Assembly (NCBI RefSeq): GCF_001854885.1
Contig: NZ_MDDV01000010.1
Location: 27,355 to 91,354, forward strand
DNA: 64,000 bases
DNA from: Ensifer sp. LCM 4579
GTDB taxonomy: Bacteria > Pseudomonadota > Alphaproteobacteria > Rhizobiales > Rhizobiaceae
Reading direction: 5' to 3'
Made by a program: the position numbers and the translations under genes. Every line of letters begins with the position of its first letter. The stretch's first letter is position 1. This document shows positions 44,156 through 50,430 of this stretch, one piece after another. The notes below the pieces were generated by a model that saw nothing but the letters and a program-made list of their open reading frames with translations, was not told where the DNA came from and ran no database searches.

Positions 44156-44306
44156 CGCGCGCCTGGGCTGGGTGCCGATCATCCTTGGGCCATTCGATAG
44201 GGCTATAGCGTATTCAAGGTGTTCATCACTATCGGTCGTGGTCCGCCATCCTGCTTCTATTGCTAGAATTCGTTCCGGTTGAATCTGCTGCGCGGTAGGC
44301 GCCCGC

Positions 44307-44519
44307 ATGGGCTCGTCCTTTTGCGTCAGCTCGGTCTTCGATCTCCTGACCTTCGGCGTGCTGCTCCTCCTCTTCCAGACGGACGAGGCGACGTTCCAGA
44401 CCTCCTGATTCATGATATCGCTGCTGACGGAACTGGCGGTCGTGCTCGTCCTGCGGACCCACAAGCCCGCCTTTCGCAGCGCCAAGGCGTGGTATTTCCG
44501 TTTGGAGAACTCGTTGTGA
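44307..44519 (+). pseudogene. C-terminal remnant of a magnesium-type P-type ATPase
   Basis: In one frame this stretch reads SSVFDLLTFGVLLLLFQTDE, then ATFQTS, an in-frame TGA, FMISLLTELAVVLVLRTHKP and a tail ending in TGA at 44517-44519. The pattern is the last membrane helices of MgtA/MgtB-type ATPases, where a Trp normally stands at the TGA position. The whole ATPase domain is missing upstream. It abuts the 3' end of the SRAP gene. The bases between 44156 and 44306 hold no gene. Confidence 0.75.
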
Positions 44520-44520
44520 G

Positions 44521-45225
44521 TCAGGCCTCCGGATCGACCGGATTGAGAATATCCGCCGCGTCATATCTCGGCGAGCCTACCTTTCTGTCGATCGGCCACA
44601 TGGTCATCAGTTCGGCCGGGAACGGTTTCATCAGGTCCGAGGGGTCCGGCTCCGGCGAGAGCCAGCGCTCGTAGTCGGCTCGATCTAGGACCACAGGCAT
44701 GCGGTCGTGGATTGTCGCCATCATTTCGTTCGGCGGGCAGGTGATGACGCAAAAGGTGCGGATGTCCTCGTCGGTTTTCGGATCGCGCCAGGTCTCCCAC
44801 AGGCCGGCCAGCGCAAAGGGTTCGCCCGACCTCATGGCGATTGCATAGGGCTGCTTGTTCTTGCCGGTGCCGTAAATGTCCTTCCATTCGAAGAAGCCGT
44901 CGATTGGGATAAGGCAGCGGCGGCTGCGATAGGCCTGCTTGAAGAGACCATTGGTCGCGATGCCCTCGCAGCGCGCATTGACCGGCGGCCGGCCGGTCGC
45001 CTTCATCCAGCGCGGCATCAGCCCCCAGCGGGCGCTGACGAAGGTGGGACCGAAGACATCCGGGTCGCGGATCACGTCGGTGATGATGATCGGATAGGTG
45101 AGCGACGGCGCGCCGTTATAGCGCGGAAGCTGGTTTGCCATTCCCTCGACCGCCTGCCGCTCGGCGAAGGAGAATTCGCGCAGCAGCCCGTCGAGAGTGC
45201 TCTTGATATAGACGCGTCCGCACAT
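44521..45225 (-). CDS. SOS response-associated peptidase (SRAP/YedK/HMCES family)
   Basis: The 234-residue product begins MCGRVY, so Cys2 becomes the N-terminal nucleophile that crosslinks abasic sites in single-stranded DNA. Other conserved parts: YNGAPS, ARWGLMPRW, PVNARCEG (Asn, Arg), DGFFEWK (Glu) and IHDRMPVVL (His). The length is typical. It protects abasic sites during replication. It ends 1 bp from the decayed ATPase fragment on the other strand. Confidence 0.95.
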   Translation of the reverse strand: MCGRVYIKSTLDGLLREFSFAERQAVEGMANQLPRYNGAPSLTYPIIITDVIRDPDVFGPTFVSARWGLMPRWMKATGRPPVNARCEGIATNGLFKQAYRSRRCLIPIDGFFEWKDIYGTGKNKQPYAIAMRSGEPFALAGLWETWRDPKTDEDIRTFCVITCPPNEMMATIHDRMPVVLDRADYERWLSPEPDPSDLMKPFPAELMTMWPIDRKVGSPRYDAADILNPVDPEA

Positions 45226-45323
45226 CCGCCGTCCTCCCTTGAGGGGAGGGTACCGCGACGACGCGCGGCGTCAATGAGGACGTCCTGCGGTCGAAGCCGG
45301 AGATGCGGTAAATTCCGAACGGA

Positions 45324-45800
45324 TCAGCCTTCGAGATGGGCCTTTTCGACATGGGCTTTTTCGACATGGGCCTTGATGTTCCGTGCCTGGATTTCCCATC
45401 CCTCGTCATTGCTGCGCAAAGCCGTTACCCGTTGGTGCTCCGGCAGGTTCTCGAAGCCGGACTCGATGATCGTCAGGCGCGTGCCCGTGGCGGTCGGCTG
45501 GAGGTGAAATTCGACCCGCGTGGCGGGCTCCCGCGACGGATCCGGATCCGGTTCCTGCGTGTGCGGCCACCGGAAGCAAAAGAGCCGCGGCGCCTCCATG
45601 CGTTCCGTGATCGAAGTCCATTTGACTCCCTCATGGCCGGGATAGGTGATCTCGCCGGTGGTGACCTCACCGACAACGAAGGGTCCGTCGAGCCGCACCC
45701 GGAACCATTCCCCGAAGGCTTTATGATCGGTCAGGGCACGCCAGACGTCTTCGGCCGGTGCGTTCACCTCGACGGTCTTTTCGATGCGGTTCTCCACCAT
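45324..45800 (-). CDS. SRPBCC (AHSA1-type) domain protein
   Basis: The 158-residue START-like protein has VEVNAPAEDVWRALTDHKAFGEWF at the N-terminus and a C-terminal helix with ESGFENLP, both typical of AHSA1/YndB proteins. The last residues are a short repeat (KAHVE, KAHVE, KAHLEG) made by three tandem 15-bp units at 45332-45376. The ligand is unknown. These genes often sit with ArsR regulators, but none is adjacent here. Confidence 0.88.
   Translation of the reverse strand: MVENRIEKTVEVNAPAEDVWRALTDHKAFGEWFRVRLDGPFVVGEVTTGEITYPGHEGVKWTSITERMEAPRLFCFRWPHTQEPDPDPSREPATRVEFHLQPTATGTRLTIIESGFENLPEHQRVTALRSNDEGWEIQARNIKAHVEKAHVEKAHLEG
45332..45376 (+). repeat. Three tandem 15-bp units at the end of the SRPBCC gene
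   Basis: CGAGATGGGCCTTTT, CGACATGGGCTTTTT and CGACATGGGCCTTGA follow each other directly. They are in frame, so copy-number change would alter the tail by five residues without a frameshift. Confidence 0.85.
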
Positions 45801-45822
45801 GCGATCTCCTGATCCGCTGGGC

Positions 45823-46098
45823 TCATTTCTCCGCTTTTTCTCCGCACGCCGTCAGCTGATTGTCGACGCGTGCGACGCCGATCACCGCGGCTGCGGCCTT
45901 GCCGACGTAGGCAATGTCGGCGTCCGTCGCGACCGTGCCGGAAAGCACGACCCAGTTGCCCATCGCGGTGATGGAAACATCGCGCGTGTCGATCGTGGTC
46001 ACACAACGAAGAAAGCGTCCAACCTTCTCCGCCAGCGCGTCGTCGGTCAGATGCGGGTGGTCGTCTCCGCGTGAATAGATCGAATGCTCCGTAACCAT
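45823..46098 (-). CDS. BON-domain protein
   Basis: ATG 46098 gives 91 residues; a longer frame reaches into the upstream repeat region and is rejected. Residues 18-85 form one BON domain (LAEKVGRFLRCVTTIDTRDVSITAMGNWVVLSGTV). There is no signal peptide, which differs from OsmY-type proteins. BON domains bind phospholipid or protein partners. The ribosome site is weak (CGGGGTGTGAAC). Confidence 0.82.
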   Translation of the reverse strand: MVTEHSIYSRGDDHPHLTDDALAEKVGRFLRCVTTIDTRDVSITAMGNWVVLSGTVATDADIAYVGKAAAAVIGVARVDNQLTACGEKAEK

Positions 46099-46190
46099 GT
46101 TCACACCCCGTCGAAACCAACGCTTGCGCGCGTCGAAATGTTCCGAAGCCGGACGGCATGCTTGCTCCTGCGACCGAGGCCATGAAATCG

Positions 46191-46290
46191 CAGGGCCGCG
46201 TCCTTTCAAGCGTGCAAGGATCGCTGCACTCTTGGATCCGCGCATCGAGATTTCCGAAAACCGGTTCCGATCATCGGGCCGATGCGCTAA
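46191..46290 (+). repeat. RIME-type intergenic repeat, full but diverged copy
   Basis: CAGGGCCGCGTCCTTTCAAG, GCAAGGATCGCTGCA, then CGCATCGAGATTTCCGAAAA and CGGGCCGATGCGCTAA. It sits upstream of the AEC transporter and explains the false in-frame extension of that gene. Confidence 0.85.
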
Positions 46291-46382
46291 ACCTCGATCA
46301 ACGAAAGGCGCGATTTCCGCGCGCTGCGCTCAACCCGTCCCTCCGGATCGCTTCACCCCATCTTCCTGGACCAAGGCCGCCC

Positions 46383-47327
46383 ATGTCCGAAGTCTTTCTG
46401 AACGTGCTTCCGATCTTCATTCTGATCTTGACCGGCTGGCTGGTGGTCCGGTTCGGCTACCTGAAGCCGGCCGTCGGCGAGGCGCTCGGCGATTTCGTCT
46501 TCCGCGTCGCCGTGCCGGTCCTGCTCTTCCGCACCATTGCCGAGGCGGATTTTCGGGAGGGCTCGCCGTGGCCGCTCTGGCTTGCTTATTTCTCCGGCGT
46601 CGCCGTCACCTGGACCATGGGCCATCTTGCCGCGACGTTCGGTTTCGGGCGCGACCCGCGTATGGGCGTGCTCGCGGGCGTATCCTCGGCCTTCGCCAAC
46701 ACGGTCTTCATCGGCCTGCCGCTGGTCTCGCGCGTGGTTGGGGAGGAGGGCGTGGTCGCGCTTTCGATCCTGCTCTCGGTGCATCTGCCGGTGATGATGA
46801 TCGCCGGAACGGTGTTCATGGAACGCGCCGAGCGCAAGACGAGCGGCAAGCCGGGCCAAGGGCTCGGCCGGCTGCTTGCGGGCGTCGCGCGCAATCTCGT
46901 CCGCAATCCGCTGGTGGTCGGACTTGCCCTCGGCGCACTCTTTCACCTCCTCGGCCAGCCGCTCGGCGGGCCGGCGAAAATCGTGGTCGATCAGCTTGCT
47001 GCAGTTGCCGCCCCCGCGGCGCTCATCTCGATCGGCATGGCGCTCGACCGCTACGGTCTTGCCGGCAACACCGGGCTTGCCAGCGTCACCAGCGGGCTGA
47101 AGCTCGTGGTGCTGCCGGGCGCCGTCTTCGCCGCCTGCCACCTCCTGGGCTTGAGCGAAAGCTGGACCGCCGCTCTGGTGCTGACCTCGTCCGTGCCGAC
47201 CGGCGTCAACGCCTGGCTGATCGCCAACCATTTCAATGTCGGCCATGCGCTCGCCTCCTCGACGATCACGCTGACCACGGCGCTTGGCGTCGTCAGCGTT
47301 TCCGCCTGGGCCTATCTGTTGATGTGA
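46383..47327 (+). CDS. AEC-family transporter
   Basis: The 314-residue membrane protein has about ten helices in two repeats of five. ATG 46383 is the start; frames open further upstream run through a RIME repeat. Family features include FILILTGWLVVRFGYLKP at the N-terminus, SSAFANTVFIGLPLV and the second-half equivalent SVPTGVNAWLIANHF. Bacterial AEC members export or import small carboxylates such as malonate, or amino-acid-like compounds. The substrate is not predictable. Confidence 0.9.
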   Translation: MSEVFLNVLPIFILILTGWLVVRFGYLKPAVGEALGDFVFRVAVPVLLFRTIAEADFREGSPWPLWLAYFSGVAVTWTMGHLAATFGFGRDPRMGVLAGVSSAFANTVFIGLPLVSRVVGEEGVVALSILLSVHLPVMMIAGTVFMERAERKTSGKPGQGLGRLLAGVARNLVRNPLVVGLALGALFHLLGQPLGGPAKIVVDQLAAVAAPAALISIGMALDRYGLAGNTGLASVTSGLKLVVLPGAVFAACHLLGLSESWTAALVLTSSVPTGVNAWLIANHFNVGHALASSTITLTTALGVVSVSAWAYLLM

Positions 47328-47364
47328 TTCGCGCCGTCCCGCCAAACCTGCGGACGCGATGATC

Positions 47365-48231
47365 TCAAGGCCGCCGATAGCCCGTCGGCTGAGCGTAGAG
47401 CCAGCCGATCCGGCGGATGGCGTCGTCCAGCCCTTCGCGGGCGACGGTCATCGTATGGCCGTTTGCATGTAGCAGGGTCAGTTCGTCTTCCATGATGGCG
47501 ACATGGCCTTTCCAGAAGACGAGATCGCCGCGAACGAGCTCTTCGCGCCCGATCGGCCTGCCGATCGCCTCCACCTGCATGTCGGTGTCGCGCGGAACCC
47601 GGCGTCCCGCCATCAGCATGGAAAGCTGGACCAGGCCGGAGCAGTCGATGCCGAAACCGGAGCGGCCGCCCCACAGATAGGGCGTTTCAAGCATGCGGGC
47701 GGCAAGCGACACGTAGTCTTCGGCGACAGGAAGCCCGGCCGGGGCGCAATGATGGGCGACGACCGCCAGTCCGCCGTCGAGCAGGAAATAGCGCGTGCCG
47801 CGCGTTTCCGTTTCCCCGACGACCGTGAGCCGGCTTCCCATCGAAAGGGCGAAGGCCTGAGGAAAGCGCAGGTCCGCGCCGCGATAGGCGAAGGTCCGCG
47901 GCACTTGGACGATGTGGGTCGGAGGCAGGGTCGCTTCTTCCAGCGTGGCTTCTGGCACATAGCCGACGTAACCGTCGAGCTCGGATTTGACCCATGCCCA
48001 TCCGTCGGCGACGTCGAGAACCCGCGCCGTCTCTCCATAGAGCAGCTCCGTATCCATGCCACAGGCAAGATCCGGCCTTGCCCTGAGCGGCGTCACCGGC
48101 ACTGAGACCGTCGCCGGCCTCCCTTCGATGTAGCGCTTCGCATCGATCACCCCGCGCAGGCGCGCCTCGGCAAGGTCCTCGCGATAGGCATTGAGACGGC
48201 GATCGAGGATGTCGGGCATGGCTGGACTCAC
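47365..48231 (-). CDS. NlpC/P60 cysteine peptidase with SH3 domains
   Basis: Up to 288 residues. GTG 48231 overlaps the upstream stop (GTGA) and has AGGGA in front; ATG 48219 is possible. Residues 40-165 hold bacterial SH3-like domains (TPLRARPDLACGMDTELLYGE). The NlpC/P60 domain has catalytic Cys197 in GIDCSGLVQ, His243 in WKGHVAIM and His255 in LLHANGH. There is no signal peptide, so it probably hydrolyses peptidoglycan peptides in the cytoplasm during cell-wall recycling. It is co-transcribed with a MarR-like gene. Confidence 0.93.
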   Translation of the reverse strand: MSPAMPDILDRRLNAYREDLAEARLRGVIDAKRYIEGRPATVSVPVTPLRARPDLACGMDTELLYGETARVLDVADGWAWVKSELDGYVGYVPEATLEEATLPPTHIVQVPRTFAYRGADLRFPQAFALSMGSRLTVVGETETRGTRYFLLDGGLAVVAHHCAPAGLPVAEDYVSLAARMLETPYLWGGRSGFGIDCSGLVQLSMLMAGRRVPRDTDMQVEAIGRPIGREELVRGDLVFWKGHVAIMEDELTLLHANGHTMTVAREGLDDAIRRIGWLYAQPTGYRRP

Positions 48232-48572
48232 AGTTTCCGTCCCTGATTGATGATCAGATCGCCGAATTTTTCAAGGTAGAGAGCACCCTCGACCGTGCGT
48301 TTGATGATGACATTGCGTCGGTCGCGTTGATCGCGCACCCGATCGACGAGACCGAGCGCGCCCATGGTGTCGAGCGCCCGCGTGATTACGGGCTTCGTCA
48401 CGCCGAGGGTCGCGGCGAGGCCGCGCACGCTGTGCGGCGGCGGCACCAGATAGATTTCGAGCAGGATCGCCATCTGGCGCAGCGTGAGATCGCGGCTGTC
48501 GACGCGCACCTGCTCGCGCGAGACCGCATGCCAGAGCCCCAGCGCTTGGGAGGGCGTCAGTTCGACCGGCAA
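48228..48572 (-). CDS. MarR-like winged-helix regulator
   Basis: The 114-residue product starts at TTG 48572; AGGAG lies 6 bp upstream and there is no ATG. The winged helix spans residues 30-95 (HSVRGLAATLGVTKPVITRALDTMG, then the wing RVRDQRDRRNVIIK). It is shorter than usual MarR proteins and lacks most of the dimer helices. Coupled by overlap to the NlpC/P60 gene. Confidence 0.85.
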   Translation of the reverse strand: MPVELTPSQALGLWHAVSREQVRVDSRDLTLRQMAILLEIYLVPPPHSVRGLAATLGVTKPVITRALDTMGALGLVDRVRDQRDRRNVIIKRTVEGALYLEKFGDLIINQGRKL

Positions 48573-48698
48573 GGGAAACTCCTGCGTAAACCACTCGCCG
48601 GTACACTAGCCGTCCGATCGTTACGCAAGCGTTTCTTTCAAGATTCGAAACTGCTCGGGCCGCTCTTAGCCGGCTGAGAGCGCCGACGCTTGGCGCTG

Positions 48699-49586
48699 TC
48701 ACTGCGGCGGCAGGCCGGCCTTGCGCCTGGCGACGACGCGCTCGCGCCAGACGGTGAAGATCCCGGCGGCCACCACCATAGCCGAACCGGCGATCATGTT
48801 CGTGGTCAATGTCTCGCCGAAGATGGTGACGCCCATGATCGAGGCGAAGACGAGCTGCAGATAGGTAAGCGGCTGCACCGCCACCGCGTCCAGCATGTCA
48901 TAGGCGCGAATGAGGAAATAGTGGCTGACACTGCCGGTGATGCAAAGCAGCAGCATCCAACCCCAGTCGAACGGTGCGAGATTCGTCCAGAAGAAGGGGC
49001 CGACCAGGCTTATCGAAACGGCGCCGACGACACCCGTATAGAAGAAGCTGGTCATCGCCGAGTCGGCGCGGCTGACGAGCCGTGTCGCGATCACATAGAT
49101 CGCAAACATCAGCGCCCCGGTCAGCGGCAGCAGAAATGCCATGTCGAACGCGTTCCCGCCGGGCTTCAGGATCAGAAGCACGCCGACAAGTCCGGCGCCG
49201 ATCGCGGTCCAGCGCCGCCAGCCGACGCGCTCGCCGAGCAGGGGCATGGACAGAAGCGCGACGAAGATCGGGGTGGCCGCCAGGATCGCCTGCGACAGCG
49301 CAAGCCCGACGATGGTGAAGGAAGTAATGATCACGACGATCTGCGCCGGCAGGAGCATGCCGCGCAGCATTTGCAATGCCGGCCTCTTCGTCACCGCCAT
49401 CACCGCAAGCCCGCCCGGCGCCCGTGATGCGAGGAAGACCGCGAAGGCAGCAAAGGCCCAATAGCGGATCATCGCCACGAATACCGGCGGGTAGATGGCG
49501 CCGAGATGCTTGGAGATGCCGTCCTGAATCGAGAAGATGACGATTGCAGCAAGCGCGAAGACGTAGCCGTTTGCCTTGGTGTTCAT
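48699..49586 (-). CDS. EamA-family (DMT) transporter
   Basis: The 295-residue protein has ten membrane helices in two EamA repeats. Repeat 1 is about residues 8-140 and ends GAGLVGVLLILKPGG; repeat 2 is about 148-280 and ends AGSAMVVAAGIFTVWRERV. RhaT/YedA-type exporters of metabolites have this layout. The substrate is unknown. Its start faces away from the sRNA gene, and the gap upstream carries a palindromic repeat. Confidence 0.92.
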   Translation of the reverse strand: MNTKANGYVFALAAIVIFSIQDGISKHLGAIYPPVFVAMIRYWAFAAFAVFLASRAPGGLAVMAVTKRPALQMLRGMLLPAQIVVIITSFTIVGLALSQAILAATPIFVALLSMPLLGERVGWRRWTAIGAGLVGVLLILKPGGNAFDMAFLLPLTGALMFAIYVIATRLVSRADSAMTSFFYTGVVGAVSISLVGPFFWTNLAPFDWGWMLLLCITGSVSHYFLIRAYDMLDAVAVQPLTYLQLVFASIMGVTIFGETLTTNMIAGSAMVVAAGIFTVWRERVVARRKAGLPPQ

Positions 49587-49610
49587 GCCGTTGCCGATAC
49601 ACGCGCCTAC

Positions 49611-49656
49611 TGCATGTCTCCTCGAATCGACCTCGATTTCGGGACCAAGACATGCA
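49611..49656. repeat. 46-bp rhizobial stem-loop repeat
   Basis: Arms TGCATGTCT (49611-49619) and AGACATGCA (49648-49656) enclose TCGAATCGACCTCGATTTCG and neighbours. Elements with these arms are common between genes in Rhizobium and Sinorhizobium. Confidence 0.7.
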
Positions 49657-49746
49657 TCGATTCAAAGTCCTACCGCGATAGTCGCGCGTCTGACAAGGCG
49701 CGGTTCCGTAGCGGCCGTGGCCAATGCTTGCAGCCCGAGCGACATG

Positions 49747-49864
49747 AAAAGACCCCGAGCCGGGAGGAGGTGGCGTCGGGGTCTTTAAACTAGGCCGGCT
49801 CTTGGGAGGAGGAGTGAACCGACCGACACCGAGCGCCGCGGGAGGAGGTGCAGCGCTTCGATGA
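49747..49864 (-). ncRNA. alpha-r14 ('cuckoo')-type small RNA with three anti-SD loops
   Basis: About 118 nt on the minus strand. Promoter: CTGTTA (complement 49893-49898), a 17-bp spacer and TATATT (complement 49870-49875). Three hairpins follow. Each exposes CCTCCTCCC in its loop: AGCGC/GCGCT; a 9-bp GGTCGGTTC/GAGCCGGCC; and an 11-bp AAAGACCCCGA/TCGGGGTCTTT, which ends in a T-run and is the terminator. Size and triple CCTCCTCCC loops match the alpha-r14 family of rhizobia and Brucella, which can pair with ribosome-binding sites. No protein-coding frame of note covers it. The 5' end is inferred. Confidence 0.88.
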
Positions 49865-50083
49865 GGAGGAATATAAATCATTCCGCCTGACGTAACAGTG
49901 CCGATGTTGCATTGCAGCATTGCATGGAATGCACATCGGAACGTCCTATCAAGTCCGGCAGGTCCGACTGGTTCCATCGATCCGGTTGGTCCCTGTGGGC
50001 GGCGTCTTGCGGACGGCTCGTCCCGAGAAGCGGCCAAGGCGCACAACGCCTTGAACCTTTGGCACTTTTCCCCGTTCCGGTTC

Positions 50084-50098
50084 TTAACCCCCCCTTAA
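50084..50098 (+). promoter_or_regulatory. Perfect CtrA-type box TTAA-N7-TTAA
   Basis: TTAA, seven C, TTAA. It lies about 335 bp before the PBP gene and 185 bp upstream of the sRNA promoter. Which gene it serves, if any, is open. The rest of the 49899-50430 gap holds a RIME repeat (50191-50289) and no gene. Confidence 0.45.
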
Positions 50099-50190
50099 AT
50101 TGCCGCATTTAGAGTTCAACGCATCGGCGCGGGCCGGGCCTGCTGCATGACTCAGCGCCGTAGGGCCGCGCTCGACAGCGGCAATCGCCG

Positions 50191-50289
50191 CAGCGCCGCG
50201 CGTCTTTTCAGACGCGCAAAGGCCCGCTGCAACTTTTTGAAACTGGGCATCGCGCCTACCGAAAATCGATTTTCGGGCCGATGCGCTAG
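50191..50289 (+). repeat. RIME-type intergenic repeat, full copy
   Basis: CAGCGCCGCGCGTC, TTTTCAGACGCGCAAAGG, then CCGAAAATCGATTTTCGG, GCCGATGCGCTAG. It lies between the sRNA region and the PBP gene. Confidence 0.9.
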
Positions 50290-50430
50290 GGAGATTGGTG
50301 GAGCGGACCGGCGGTCGGAGCGGGATCAGGAAGACTAGCGGGACTTTCCGCCCCGATCCGGCTCCAACCTATCAGAATCGATCGCGCTTGGTTGACCATC
50401 ATCGCGATCAAGGGGACATATCCTTCCGGC

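Noticed and set aside
43539..44520. Functional integrative element at tRNA-Ser
   Set aside because: No integrase, excisionase or long attachment repeat is present; only a 10-bp match and decayed sequence, so it is reported as a possible remnant only.
46158..46382. Upstream extension of the AEC transporter
   Set aside because: The frame is open only because it reads through a RIME repeat; ATG 46383 begins the conserved protein.
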